Both the position numbers and the translations under genes were made by a program. The notes beneath the pieces were generated by a model. It had not been told where the DNA came from. It did not search any database and saw nothing but the letters and a program-made list of their open reading frames with translations. Of a stretch of 64,000 nt of DNA, positions 43,318-54,059 are shown piece by piece. Numbering within the stretch: the stretch's first letter is position 1; each line of letters opens with the position of its first letter. This DNA comes from Arion vulgaris (lineage: Eukaryota; Mollusca; Gastropoda; Stylommatophora; Arionidae): positions 60,004,652 through 60,068,651 of the forward strand of contig CM036755.1 in the NCBI GenBank assembly GCA_020796225.1, given 5' to 3'.

Positions 43318-43612
43318 GTGAAGATATTTTTGTAGGAATTTTGTTTTTAATCTTTCCTAATGAATTTTGCCTGGTCAGCGGCCTTCCCGTCTGCTCTTCT
43401 CGATTTTGAACTGCTAAGGGTTCTTTTACGTGCTCAAATTGAACATGGGACCTACATTTTATCGTCCGTCTTCGAAAGGACTACGAACTCGATTTCACCT
43501 ACACTGAGATCAGGGAACTCTGAAAATATCGAGATGGCTTCTCGAGGGAGGGTGTCTAATACCTTTGACACAAGAGACGAGCAGCTAACTTCTACGCTAC
43601 AGAGACAAGAAA
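43318..43612 (-). repeat. SINE-F copy
   Basis: Minus strand: AATGAATTTTGCCTGGTCAG, TTTATCGTCCGTCTTCG, CACCTACACTGAGATCAGGG, then the tRNA-like head complement ending CTACGCTACAGAGAC. The 3' part is truncated. Confidence 0.8.
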
Positions 43613-43877
43613 TAGTAATTATGGACATAAAAACGTGTCAAAGAACGCAGCCCATTGTAACCTCGTGTCGTCCAGCTTAGTTAGGAAATCAGAAATTCCC
43701 ATTGAAATGGGCTGACTTTGACATATTTTGATATACACTTCCACTCTAAACAAAAACATTCTGCACAGTTTCAGCAAGGACTGGACGATGATGGATACCA
43801 GTCAAATGGTAAGCAGTCCTTACGCAAACATCAGTCAGAGGCGCAATACTAGGCATCATGACTAAAGCCTGAATTCA

Positions 43878-43902
43878 CAGCAGAAGAAGAAGAAGAAGAA
43901 GA
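43878..43902. repeat. (GAA)n microsatellite
   Basis: Run of GAAGAAGAA, probably the tail of an unrecognised retroposon to its left. Confidence 0.85.
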
Positions 43903-43911
43903 ATTATCAGC

Positions 43912-44205
43912 AGGATAAAATAAGCACCATCATCGAAAAGAATAGCGAAGATGGATCAGACATGTGATTTAACAAAAGACTAACTATATCACAGTAACTA
44001 AATGAGATGGACACCAGATGGTACTCTAAAACTTGCGAGGCACAAAACAACCTGGAGGTGAGCAACACACCAGGAATTGCTATCAATGAATCACGGTTGA
44101 TACACAATACAGTTGAACGGTTTAGAACAGAACAAAATAGAGTGCATTTGTTGCAGTCATAAGCGTGTCCTCAGCGTCACAATCTAGAAAGAGAGAGAGA
44201 GAAGA
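43912..44205 (+). pseudogene. LINE-Z ORF2 C-terminus
   Basis: The + strand reads WTPDGTLKLARHKTTWR, then ATHQELLSMNHG, then NGLEQNKIECICCSH, a decayed version of the usual G-R-P-K-T-T-W-R ... L-A-x-x-R-x-x-W-R-x-x-V-A-A-L-C ending. It is followed by a GA microsatellite at 44188-44211. Stops present. Confidence 0.55.
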
Positions 44206-44299
44206 GAGAGAAATATAAGTTTTATTGATATTGTGCACAATTATATGAGTCCATTACTATTTACAGATGAACAATTTGAATCATACAAAACGCATGTCT

Positions 44300-44800
44300 G
44301 GTGCCGGGGCTCGCAAGGGGAGTAAACAATTGTACCACTGCGACCTACAAGGCATGTCGTAAGAGGCCCCAGTAAAGCTATCCTCTCTCTCTCTTTGCCT
44401 TTTTTACCCCGGATTGGGGCATAGGCCCTCAACAAACTCATGCCAAGTCTTCCTATCTCTAGCTATTACCTGCAGCTCCCTTCAGCTCTTCTTTATATTG
44501 TTGATCTACGCCCCAAATCTCGTCTCCATGTATTTCTCGGCCTCCTTCTTTCGTTGTCCCTGCGGGTTTCAGGAAAGGACCCTTCTTGTTATATTCCCCT
44601 CCGGTTTTCGCAAAGTGTATCATATCCAGCGCCAGCGTATTTTTTAAAAAAAAGTATCGAAGAGATCTGATGTGCTGCCTTCTTTTATGCGCATAGCTGG
44701 CAAAACTTACAATCGCCCTTAGGCTCAGATCACATACAAACCACACAGAGTGGTTAACAAGTGACCGATATGGAGCGTTAGAAGAAGAAGAAGAATATAT
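44300..44800 (+). repeat. SINE-A copy split by LINE-P
   Basis: Head TGGTGCCGGGGCTCGCAAGG at left up to 44376; body resumes near 44645 (AAAGTATCGAAGAG) and ends GAAGAAGAAGAAG at about 44795. LINE-P lies between. Confidence 0.85.
44377..44642 (-). mobile_element. LINE-P 3' fragment inside SINE-A
   Basis: Minus-strand piece homologous to 18377-18675. It includes a (GA)n tail (CTCTCTCTCTC at the left border) and codons of the KTGGEYNKKGPFLKPAGTTK type. Frame disrupted. No clean target duplication could be read because of the A-rich right border. Confidence 0.8.
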
Positions 44801-44894
44801 ATATATATATTTCTTAGTGTAAAATTTAATCATTTACCTTTCAAAACCGATATACAGGCACGCAGTGTTTTTAAGATGACACATAGCCAGGTAT

Positions 44895-46258
44895 CAGTGT
44901 AGGCTCGTCATTAAGGAGGTACAGTGGGGCCGGGCCCCATCAAACATAATGTGTAGCGTGTATTTATTATTTAAAAATTTGTTTTCTTCATATTTATTAA
45001 TTTTAACATGATACTGATTAGCTTTGAAAGTTGAATATATTGCGCGTAAAATACCTTATGCAGTCTGAAATTCAGCGTCTTTCCTTCAAATTAGTATACT
45101 TCATGCATTTTCAGCGCATTTAGGGAAAGTAGAATTGCGGTCTATTTAGACCGACTGTTAACATAGCGACCTCCGACCTCTCTCTCGATTTTTTTTTAAC
45201 AGATACAAATATGTTATTTTCATTTATTCAGTAGAGAAAACCTTAAGCGGCCAAGCCAGTGCATAGTTAAATGGTGTTCTTGTGCTAAAGATTAGTCCGA
45301 CTGCTTAAATACGTAATGATATATTTTGAATGGAGAAACCTAAAATGAATTTTAAAAATACATGGAGAATTAATATATCATGTAAAAGTTTATTATATCT
45401 TGGTCATATAACAGATGACGGCAGATGTATAACAGAAATTAAAAAGAGAATAGGAAGGGCCAACGATAATTTCAATAGTATGAGAAAGTTACTGGTATAT
45501 ATGAGTATTATAGTATGAGAAAAGACATCCAAACAAATTACAAAATGGCTAAAAATGAGAATGATCAAATGCTATATTTATCCTATATTGTGGCTTGGAA
45601 ACATGGACAATGAACAAGCAGTTAGAAGACAGAATTGATGCATTTGAGATGTAGATATATATAAATATAGGCAGAGTTTCATGGACAGAAAAACAGACAA
45701 ATAAGCAAGTTTTAAGAAAACTAGGCATGAAGAAACAATTATTAAGAGAAATAAAATTAAGACAAATAAATATTTGGGGCACATAAAAAGACATGACATC
45801 ATGATAACATATTTACTAGAGGGAAAGTTGAGGGGGAAGAGCAAGAGGAAGACCGAGAGATAAGTGAGAGGGAAACTTTAGGAAATGGACAGGTTACAGT
45901 CTGGCAGTGTGCAACATCAAGGCGAAAGACAGAGAATGCTGGAGATTCATTGCAGCCAACCTTCGATGTGGAGACGGCACCTGATGATGGTGATATTTTG
46001 AAAATTTGAAAACAATATAAATAATTAACTATCATAGAATAGTTTAAGGTAATTGCCCGTTCCATAAATATACTTCTGAGTACGACAATGTACGTTTAGA
46101 CAAGTTGACGAGTTGTAACCTACATATTCTAGTAAAGGAGGGAAAACTTCCGTAATAGACAAATAATAGTAAATACTAAATTAAAGCATAATACAAAATC
46201 GTTTTCCAAATTTGTTGTGTCTGGCCCCACCAACACAAATTATCACAAGCCGCCACTG
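44895..46258. mobile_element. hAT-type MITE copy 6, 1.36 kb with nested LINE
   Basis: Outer ends CAGTGTAGGCTCGTCATTAA and ACAAGCCGCCACTG, with flanks CCAGGTAT-like at left and GCCAGTAT at right (one base out of register). The core shares the long-form sequence of copy 4 (GATTAGCTTTGAAAGTTGAA). A LINE-I relative at about 45310-45995 accounts for about half the length. Confidence 0.75.
45310..45997 (+). pseudogene. LINE-I-like ORF2 fragment in the MITE
   Basis: The + strand reads SLLYLGHITDDGRCITEIKK, RIGRANDNFNSMRKLL, then after frameshifts MIKCYIYPILWLGNMD, SFMDRKTDK, YLGHIKRHD. The Y-L-G-x-x-I-x-x-D-G-x-x-x-x-E-I-x-x-R-I motif is the RT thumb region of LINEs. The end, GGCACCTGATGATGGTGAT, matches LINE-I. 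Many stops. Confidence 0.75.
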
Positions 46259-46397
46259 GCCAGTATACTGTTTAATTCAGAAGACTTAACAATATGAATG
46301 TTCATGAAGTGAAATAAATGACGAAGTGAAATGGGTTAATATGTGACATAATATAACCCTATCTTTGAGTTTGATGGTCTATTTTAAATGGATTCAT

Positions 46398-46662
46398 CCC
46401 GCCAAAGTGTTGCCGGAGATCGGAAGGGAAGCCAAGAATAGTAACACTGCGATCTACAAAACATGTCGTAAGAGGCGGCTGATGTTAGGGCCTAGGGAAC
46501 CTACCCTAGTAAATAAAAACATAGATATATAATGTGTTGTCCTACTTGTAGGCGTATAACTGGCACAACGTACAATCGCTCTTAGGCTCAGATCACATAC
46601 ACATCCCAAAGAATGGTAACAAGTGGTTGATATAGAACGCTCGAAGAAGAAGAAGAAGAAAT
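46398..46662 (+). repeat. SINE-A copy
   Basis: Head GCCAAAGTGTTGCCGGAGAT at left, CTACAAAACATGTCGTAAGA block, body, GAAGAAGAAGAAGAA tail. Confidence 0.85.
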
Positions 46663-46982
46663 GAATTCGTCCAAAACTAGCAAAACTGGAATGCAAGGTT
46701 GAAATGACACGGGAGTCGATGATTTCTGGGCATTTCCACTTGATCTGATCGGTTTTATGCTAGAGGCGGATAAGGCTAGACTTGATAGATCTCTTCAAGG
46801 AAACCACTACAATCCTACATATCCATTAATTCTCCATTCCCAGAGCTTCTGGGCAGAGTCTGAACCTTACATCCTGGTCTAGTGACAGACTAACAGTTTT
46901 TTGATCATTTCCTGGCGATGAAAAACAGTTGTAAAGATCACTCATTGAAGACATGCCAATCGTTTTTAGTGAACGTCTAATC

Positions 46983-47150
46983 ACAAGAGACCTGGTGATA
47001 GCATCAGTTTCTTAGATGTGAGGTCCCAGGTTCAAACTCTCCCGCTGGAAAAAATTTACTTTTTTTTTAGGACCAGGATTGTTATGTCGACTCAACTTTG
47101 ACTGGGTACCAGATATAGGAGAATTGATTGATTGATTGATTGATTGTTTT
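46983..47150 (+). repeat. SINE-S fragment (tRNA-like)
   Basis: tRNA-like head with GGTGATAGCATCAGTTTC and B box CCCAGGTTCAAACTCTC, then GATTGTTATGTCGACTC, ending in a (TTGA)n tail that is shared with the neighbouring inverted SINE-F. Confidence 0.65.
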
Positions 47151-47572
47151 GATAGGACCATCATCACTCTATGAGTAACCATGTGTGCTCCGATCATTTT
47201 CTTGCACAGGAAGATCGCAGCTGCAGTACGCGAACTCCGTAGCACTGGCGAGGGTCCCCGATTATAATTTTTATGATGGTAAAGATATTTTTGTAGGAAT
47301 TTATTTTTAATTTTTTTTTTATGAATTTTGCCAAGGCATCGGCTCTCCAGTCTGTTCTTCACGATTTTGAACTGACAAGGATACTTTTAGTGCTCAAATT
47401 TAACACAGGATCTACGTTTATCGTCCGTCTCCGATAGGACTAGGAACTCGATCTTACCTACACTGAAATCATAGATCTCTTTAGAAATATTCAGATGGCT
47501 CCGCGAGGGAGCGAACCTGGTACCTTTGGCACGAGAGACGAGCACCTAACCTCTACACCACGGAGACATGGT
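47130..47572 (-). repeat. SINE-F copy, full length
   Basis: The reference SINE-F: about 430 bp, (ATCA)n tail at left, AATGAATTTTGCCAAGGCAT body, TCGTCCGTCTCCGATAGGAC, CACCTAACCTCTACACCACG at the tRNA-like head. The B-box complement is GGGAGCGAACCTGG. Confidence 0.9.
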
Positions 47573-47664
47573 TCAAGAAATAGAGACCAGAGTCAAGTTG
47601 ACCTCATTACTTATCGCGCGCCGGTGGTGAAGGAAACACGGTCTAGAACCGAATTTATCAATAT

Positions 47665-48075
47665 ACTACACGGCACGAAAATGAGTTCTTTACTTCTGTA
47701 TGTTAAGCTGTCTACGACAGAGATGAAGTGTCTACGCAGAATGGTCGAGTATCAAGAAGAGGTTTAGAAATGAAGACATCAAGGGAAAAGTGGGTACACC
47801 ATCAGTACTGAGCTTCATCTAAAACCAATAAATTGAATGGTTGGGACACATGAAAATATTACCAACAGACGGTGCGCCTCAAAGAGCAATGTTAGTATGA
47901 TACAGTAGATGCAAGGCAAAAGGCGTTCCACGCAAACGGGGGACTTCGGAAATAGCAGATGCGAGGAAAACCCATGCCTATAAATTACCTACAATAGTAT
48001 GTATTAGAAATCTCTTTTTATCTGGACACTGTTAGAACAAAACAGGATTCGAGATAAGAAGAAAGAAGAAGCTGT
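47665..48075 (+). pseudogene. LINE-N ORF2 C-terminus
   Basis: The + strand covers TTEMKCLRRMVEYQEEV-like codons, a frameshift, then sequence matching KTEDIKxKVGTxSVLSFI and WLGHMKILPTDGAPQRAML-type codons. It ends with AAGAAGAAAGAAGAAG. It is homologous to the minus-strand copy at 32900-33326. Several stops. Confidence 0.75.
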
Positions 48076-48149
48076 GAGTTCATTTGTTTTGTTTGTTTTC
48101 CTTCATTTCTATCAGCCAAGTTAGCCACTTTTTGTGAAATGTGTGGTTT

Positions 48150-48236
48150 GCATCGAATATGTTCCTCGCGAGGAACGAACCGAAAACATTTGGAGCCAGA
48201 GTAAAGCGCCTTAGCTACGACGACCCCTCAATGTGT
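48150..48236 (-). other. tRNA-like SINE head fragment
   Basis: The minus strand carries TCGTAGCTAAGGCGCTTTAC (A-box region) and a CGGTTCGTTCCTCG B box. No body family could be assigned. Confidence 0.5.
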
Positions 48237-48307
48237 GTGTTAGAGAGTTCATATAACATATTTATGTCATACGAATTAATAAACACACATTTGGACTGAC
48301 ATAGATA

Positions 48308-48425
48308 GAGCAAGAGAGAGAGAGAGAGAAAAAGAGATAGAGAGAGAGAGAGATAGAAAGAGAGAAAAGAGAGAAGAGAGAGAGAAAAAAGAAATAGAGA
48401 GAGAGATAGAAAGAGAAAGAAGCAC
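48308..48425. repeat. (GA)n-rich microsatellite
   Basis: About 115 bases of GAGAGA with interspersed GATAGA and AAAAGA. Confidence 0.95.
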
Positions 48426-48504
48426 ACATTTCGTAATCGTAACAAAATCTTGAAATTAATAAAAATTTTCAAAATTCTTGAAAGAATATATTGTGTTTAG
48501 TGCT

Positions 48505-48680
48505 CCGGCCGTGTGGTGCCGAGGCCCTCAATGGAAACAATGAATATTACCACTGCAACCTACACGGCATATTGTAAGAGGCGTCTGCGGTAGGGGGCTA
48601 TGTAGGCTACCCTAGGTAGGCAGATCACACAGAGTGGTTAACAAGTGGTTGATATGAAGCGTTGGAAGATAAAGAAGTTT
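48505..48680 (+). repeat. SINE-A copy with internal deletion
   Basis: Head CGGCCGTGTGGTGCCGAGGC and tail-proximal part AGTGGTTAACAAGTGGTTGA are present, but about 85 bp of body are missing between CTACCCTAGG and CAGATCACAC. Confidence 0.8.
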
Positions 48681-48752
48681 AATGCTGGTGAGAACTAAAA
48701 AATGCCAACACTTCAACCATGTTAATTGAGACATAAAACAGAAATGTATATA

Positions 48753-49010
48753 CAGGGTGTTCAACTTAAAAGCAGCCCCAGTGATAAATAGAAAATTGCC
48801 AGACACGCATTGCATCTCGTCTATTTACTATTTAAACCGGTTCTGACTAGCTTGTTCTACGTCACATTTGTTCATCGCCCCTTCCCACACTACAATTACA
48901 CACCATCACACAACCTTGACCTATACTACGTCATAACTGAACCTTCTCATGTCCATACATATATGACAGATTAGCTCCATTCACAGGCTGCTTTTAAGTT
49001 GAACACCCTG
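48753..49010. mobile_element. Mariner-type MITE, intact
   Basis: A 258-bp element with perfect 25-bp inverted repeats beginning CAGGGTGTTCAACTTAAAAG, flanked by TA at 48751-48752 and 49011-49012. TA target and CAGGGTGT ends are typical of the Tc1/mariner superfamily. Non-coding. Confidence 0.95.
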
Positions 49011-49508
49011 TATATGTACATGTGCCAGATTTAGACTAAATGAATTCTGATATTAAATATCAATCATTGCCCATGTTGAGCAGCATTTGAGAATGGTCTA
49101 CGTAAGATATCAGTATAATAATATGTTTTTTGTTTGTCTGCCTGTTGATGTCAACATATCAATCGCATGTTGGCACTGACACAAACTAACTTCTTTCTTT
49201 ATTAATGTTTATGTTTATGTCTGTAGTGTGTACAGGTTTGTGTACTGATCGGCTCTGATATCTTCTTCATTTTGATTAATTGTGTTGTAAACATTTTTAA
49301 TGAGACTTTAAAAGATGTGATGAGCGTAGTATTTCCGGAATCGTTAACTTCCTGTTTCGTTTATCAACAAAGACGCAGTACCGGGTGCCAGAATCTGTAA
49401 AGAGAAATGTTGGTTGTTGTTATTAACAAGTTGTTAATGATGTTTTGTAGATGATAACGATCGTACTGATGAAAATGTCGATGATGTCTGAAAAATTGAA
49501 AAACCGTG
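49011..49508. other. Unassigned sequence
   Basis: Nothing recognised. Confidence 0.5.
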
Positions 49509-49625
49509 ACATATACTTTACAGGACGCCGCCATCAATCACAGTAAACGAGTCGACTATTTTCTAGACACCACTTATCACGTTTAGTAGTTTGCCATTGC
49601 TTTCTGAACGGTGAGATCCGCACGA
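49509..49625 (-). repeat. SINE-R 3' part
   Basis: Minus strand: CTTTACAGGACGCCGCCATC, GTTTGCCATTGCTTTCTG (complement phrases of the copy at 32222). The tRNA-like head is missing at the right, where SINE-W begins. Confidence 0.7.
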
Positions 49626-49985
49626 GTGGTTATCGGGGCCTACATTAAGGTGTAAAGAAGAGAACCACTGTTACCTGCCATACATGTCGTAAGAGGCAAC
49701 TAAGGGTTTTGTGGGGATAGCTACCCCACACCATAAAAACACTAGATGGTTACAGAACGGAGAGCGAACCGAGTAAACGCTGGCTGAAACCGGGCACGTC
49801 ACCGAAGGATAAGAACAAGAGCTCCAAATGGTGCTGAAGATGTGACGTAACACACACCAATGCTAAGGCTGCATGAATCAGATTTTCACATGAATAGAAC
49901 TTTTGGGGAGATCTGGTACATCGGTCTGGGCGGTGATCGCGAGAGAGATATCACAAGTTGTTGATGTGATAGCGGTGGCGTCTAG
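49626..49985 (+). repeat. SINE-W copy
   Basis: Shared head at left (GTGTAAAGAAGAGAACCACT, GCCATACATGTCGTAAGAGG), then a W body (AACGGAGAGCGAACCGAGTA, GCACGTCACCGAAGG, GGTACATCGGTCTGGGCGGT) and a GAGAGAGA tail. Confidence 0.8.
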
Positions 49986-50029
49986 AGATAATTAATTTAT
50001 CTTATCATGTCAACTTATATCATATTCAG

Positions 50030-50440
50030 TGAGTCTCTTTGACGTAGAGGTTAGGGGTCTCTTCCTAGTAGAGACATCTGGATATTTTCCAGAGATCATG
50101 ATCTCAGTGTAGGTTAGATCAAGATTCTAGCTCTATCTAAGACGGACGATAATACGTAGTTATTGTGTTCAGGCGTTAAACAAGCAATGTCAGTTGAAAA
50201 TCGAAAATAATTGTCTGGAAAGTCGCTGCCCGTTCAAAATGCTTTAGAAATATTAAAAATAAAATTCCTACAAATTATTTTTAACCATCTTTTAAATTAT
50301 ACATGGGACCCGCGCCGATACTACGGATTTCGTGCATTGCCGCTGAGAACTTCATGTGTATGAAGGAGAGCGGAGTCCACATTTTTACTCACAGAAGTGC
50401 AATAATGATTATTCTAAAAATTAATCACGTCTACATGTGT
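50030..50440 (+). repeat. SINE-F copy
   Basis: Head GTCTCTTTGACGTAGAGGTT, body with AAGACGGACGATAATACG and ACTACGGATTTCGTGCATTG, end AAAAATTAATCAC. The B box is not well preserved. Confidence 0.8.
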
Positions 50441-50494
50441 CGTGAAGCGGTTTGGGGAGTCCTTGTTTTCTGTCTTAAGCCATATATATGTTGA

Positions 50495-50880
50495 ATCTGC
50501 AAGATACATACAAATCGCAGAGTCGTTAGCCAGTCATCGATACCTACAGAGACTACGATTGTCCCCATCTCCTCTATATCTCTGTTGCGCCGCCTGAGCA
50601 AACCATAGAACATGTCCTGCAAGACTGTCCCCTGTATGCCCTCCCTAGAAAGGAATGCTGACCCTACTACCCAACACTACATTCAAAACTACATGGCACC
50701 AGCGATAAGCACTAGACAATAGTCGACTTCATCATAAGAACGCGTCTAGCGGTATAATCATCAAAACTACATGACACCAGAGTTGAGCTCCAGACAACAG
50801 TCGACTTCATCATAAGAACACGTCTAACGGTATAATCATCAAAATAGCGATCGTAAATAAGAAGAAGTGGTCGATAGTGA
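50495..50880 (+). pseudogene. LINE-Y zinc-knuckle end
   Basis: The + strand reads SHRYLQRLRLSPSPLYLCCA then EQTIEHVLQDCPLYALPRKE, the same knuckle block as LINE-D. A downstream ~72-bp stretch (GTCGACTTCATCATAAGAAC) is duplicated in tandem at about 50690-50845. The end is AAGAAGAAG, followed by a SINE-A tail scrap (GTGGTCGATAGTGAGAG). Confidence 0.7.
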
Positions 50881-50939
50881 GAGTTCAAAGAAGGAGAAGA
50901 AAATAAGGATGCTTAGCCATGTGTCCTCCGATCTCTTTA

Positions 50940-51388
50940 TTCATCATCATCAAATAACTTGTCCTGAGCAGAACTTTGCCACCCCAACAGTCCTCCGGAA
51001 TTTCTTTCTCTCATAGGCCAGATGTTCTGCCTCTGCAGCCGTCATTTTCAAACCATCAGATACATACTGAATTCATCTTCTCCGTGGTCTTCCTCTTCTT
51101 CTCTTTGCCGGTATGCCTCCTTCCATGATAGTCTTCTTCAGCCCTTCATGTTTTTTTTATATGTCCAAAATATCTCACTTTTCTCTTTCGTATTTGTAGC
51201 ATCAGTCAGTTTTCTATTGATTTTGAGTTCTTTCTGGATAGATCTATTTGTTCTCTTCTCTGTCCAAGATATACGGAGGACTCTTCTATAACACTTATAT
51301 TCGAAAGCACATATATGTTTTCCCACTGCTTTATTAAATGTCCATGCTTCACACTTTATCACACAATCATATCTCATCTTCAGGAAAA
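50940..51388 (-). pseudogene. LINE-H ORF2 C-terminal region
   Basis: The minus strand reads MRYDCVIKCEAWTFNKAVGK, HICAFEYKCYRRVLRISWTE, KRTNRSIQKELKINRKLTDA, EIFWTYKKNMKG, and after a frameshift the PRRRW-type tail and (ATG)n end. It is longer than the 22208 and 35243 copies. Confidence 0.8.
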
Positions 51389-51461
51389 CAAATTGAAAGA
51401 AACTCCACTACAAATTGTAACGTCTAGAAGTTTTAAAGCAAACTAGACGGAATAACAACTA

Positions 51462-51518
51462 ACATTGGTGATGTTCACCACCCTAACAGACATCGGTGAT
51501 GTTCACCACCCTAACAGA
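51462..51518. repeat. Tandem duplication, 2 x 28 bp
   Basis: GGTGATGTTCACCACCCTAA repeated. Each unit contains the short palindrome GGTGATGTTCACC. Confidence 0.9.
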
Positions 51519-51849
51519 GGAGATATAAATGCCAGCAATGCCACGCTTCAATCTACTTAACCGAATGTTCATTTAATTGCTAAACCTTAAGGCGGTGCAT
51601 GGTTTGTACTAAATATCAACAGACTTGCTCATGAAGAAGAGAAATCTTTAATATATAGTGAATCTCGGGCGTTTTCAAATCAATAAGTTCACTTGTGTAC
51701 TACCTGCTTCCGGGCATAGAGGATGATTTGAAATAGATTATTGAAGTGTTTGCTTCAAGTGTGTGATGTTTTGTGACTATTGAGTGCGTTTTTTGTGTAT
51801 CGTGATGGAAATAATGTTACTCTATCGTTCTCTATCTGTCTCTCCATCT
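51519..51849. other. Unassigned sequence
   Basis: Nothing recognised. Confidence 0.5.
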
Positions 51850-51852
51850 TCC

Positions 51853-51884
<32 letters not shown>

Positions 51885-51891
51885 ATGCATA

Positions 51892-51930
<39 letters not shown>

Positions 51931-51932
51931 GC
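51850..51932. repeat. Compound (CT)n/(AT)n microsatellite
   Basis: CT run of about 25 bases followed by AT runs. Confidence 0.95.
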
Positions 51933-52029
51933 AAATATCAATCAACAAACAACAATTAATCCTTTAGCTCTGTAACTTTTTCTATTCCTGGACTCAGTCA
52001 TATTGCAATGCATACTGAAATAAGACGAT

Positions 52030-52460
52030 ATACTGGCTGTTATCTTACTGGGAGAGTGTGTCATCTTACTGGGAGACAGTATACTGACTGTGTCATTTTA
52101 CTAGGAGACAGTATAAGGACTTTAAGTCATCTTACTGGGAGACAGTATACTGACTGTGTCATCTTACTGGTAGACAGTATACTAGCTTTGTGTCATCTTA
52201 CTTAGAGACAGTATACTGGCTTTGTGTCATCTTACTGGGAGAGTGTGTCATCTTACTGGGAGACAGTATACTGGCTTTAAGTCATCTTACTTGGAGACAG
52301 TATACTCGCTTTAAGTCATCTTACTGGGAGACAGTATACTAGCTTTGTGTCATCTTACTGGGAGACAGTTCACTAGCTTTGTGTCATCTTACTGGGAGAC
52401 AGTTTACTGGCTTTAAGCTATCTTACTTGGAGACAGTTTACTGGCTTTGTGTTATCTTAA
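52030..52460. repeat. Degenerate minisatellite, ~12 x 34 bp
   Basis: Units on the pattern GTCATCTTACTGGGAGACAG then TATACTGGCTTT, with length changes and deletions (for example GGGAGAGTGTGTCATC). More diverged than the other arrays, so older or less homogenised. Confidence 0.9.
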
Positions 52461-52666
52461 CAAAACCTGGTAGACAATATTTCAGCTCATAAAAGCGAAG
52501 GAGTTAAGATCGCTGGAAGCCAAAGAAATGTGTTGGTTTACTATTCTTCTTTTGCTACCAGAATAATGCTCCTGTCTAGCTACATCATATTTAATTGTTG
52601 CATTATTGCAGTCTGGTTCTTGTTGTAAATTCACCATTATGACTTGAATCATGTACACGACCTCTC
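52461..52666. other. Unassigned sequence
   Basis: Nothing recognised. Confidence 0.5.
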
Positions 52667-53112
52667 TCCCTTAGAGAAATTATAATATCAGCCTGGTACA
52701 TTGCTCGTCGACTTGTTACAGCAGTCATATCTGCAAGCATCTCGGGGCGTTCATTTCCCCATACACCTTCATGCCCTGGCACAAAATAAAACTAATTTTT
52801 GTCCGCGTAGTCCTCCCCAGCCACTCCATCCATTGTCTTCTATCACATCCTGTTTCAATCTTCCTGTGAATACTCGTTGAATCACTAAGAAAACGTGCAT
52901 GGATAAAAGTCTATGATTTCAGCCAGACCATCCCTCTAGTTACTGCCATGATTTCAATAGTGATACTGCTCGTAGTCACTGCAAAACTACCATTATCTTC
53001 CTTTACAACATCTCCTCCGACCTGAGCAGTGAAAGCCCATGAGCTCCGCACATGTCGAATCACTGAACCATCCGTATAAACGATTACAACATTCTCAGAT
53101 GAGTTCTAAAGT
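52667..53112 (-). pseudogene. LINE-K RNase H domain, N-terminal half
   Basis: The minus strand reads NVVIVYTDGSVIRHVRSSWA (first catalytic Asp in YTDGS), GSFAVTTSSITIEIMAVTRG (Glu in the E-I-M-A-V stretch), then decays into FVPGHEGVYGE-like codons and DIIISLRERE-like codons in shifted frames. It complements the C-terminal half seen at 4261-4640. Multiple frameshifts. Confidence 0.75.
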
Positions 53113-53129
53113 AACGCCTGAACTTCTGC

Positions 53130-53735
53130 CTCCAGAATAATAGCAGTCATCGCAGGCGATGATGACAACACTCTCAGACGTGTGCTGCTGCACCTCTCTG
53201 GTGTGTGCGGAGATGACTGTAGAATCCAATCCTAGAACACAATCCCTACCACAGGGGAGTATACATGATCAAGGTTAGACATGTGCGTGTTGAGTGTTCT
53301 GTCAATTCGCGCAGCTCGTTTTCTTTGTGCCTCAACGACACGATGATTCTCAGCTATGTGGGTTCCTCTTGTGTTGTTACAACGACACGATGATTCTCAG
53401 CTATGTGGGTTCCTCTTGTGTTGTTACAGCGACACGATGATTCTCAGCTATGTGGGTTCCTCTTGTGTTGTTACAGCGCCACATTTGGCGATCTTGCGCA
53501 ATGGATTCCCAGCATGTGGTGTCTATATCGAAGCATTTCAGAGACACTTTAAGAGTGTCTTTGAAGCGTTTATTTCGTCCACCAGCTGAACGTCTGCACC
53601 CTTCAAGTTCGCCATACATCAACTGTTTTGGGATGCGTTTATCAGGCATTCGAGCAACGTGACCGGCCCATCTTACTTGGGCCTTCTGCAACAGGGTGTT
53701 GACGCTTGGGATCTTTGTTCTTGTGAGGACTTCGG
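53130..53735 (-). pseudogene. LINE-G ORF2 C-terminal region with internal triplication
   Basis: The minus strand reads MQKAQVRWAGHVARMPDKRI, PKQLMYGELEGCRRSAGGRN, KRFKDTLKVSLKCFDIDTTC, WESIAQDRQMWRCNNTRGTH. This open part of about 96 codons is the best kept LINE-G segment. Following it, a ~46-51-bp coding block (GATTCTCAGCTATGTGGGTT on the + strand) is present three times in tandem at 53340-53480. The remainder runs to 53130. Confidence 0.85.
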
Positions 53736-53844
53736 TCTATCCAGAATATACTCCAGAATTGAGACTTCCAGAATATCTAGCATATAACTAAGGTACATTT
53801 TCCTTGAATAATGTATTCGCCCTCTCTCCCTAAGGGAAATTATT

Positions 53845-54015
53845 GAAGTGGAATGCAAAGGGTTCAAGAAAGAGAGGACGACCTGAGACCCTGAAACGAA
53901 CTTTTCTGAGAGAGGCAAGAAATATCGGTCTCAGTTCCGTGGAGGAGATAGCGCGAGTTGCCTAGGATAGATCGGTATGGAGAAATTACTTGCAGGCCCT
54001 ATGTAACGTATAAAG
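53845..54015 (+). pseudogene. LINE-Q ORF2 C-terminus
   Basis: The + strand reads RGRPETLKRTFLREARNIGL, SSVEEIARVA, a stop, then DRSVWRNYLQALCNV. A single in-frame stop separates the blocks. An ATTATTAT tail follows. Just upstream a LINE-K scrap (CCCTCTCTCCCTAAGGGAAA) is visible at 53818. Confidence 0.75.
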
Positions 54016-54059
54016 CTACGAGAGGAATTATTATTATATGAATATATGTATATATATAT

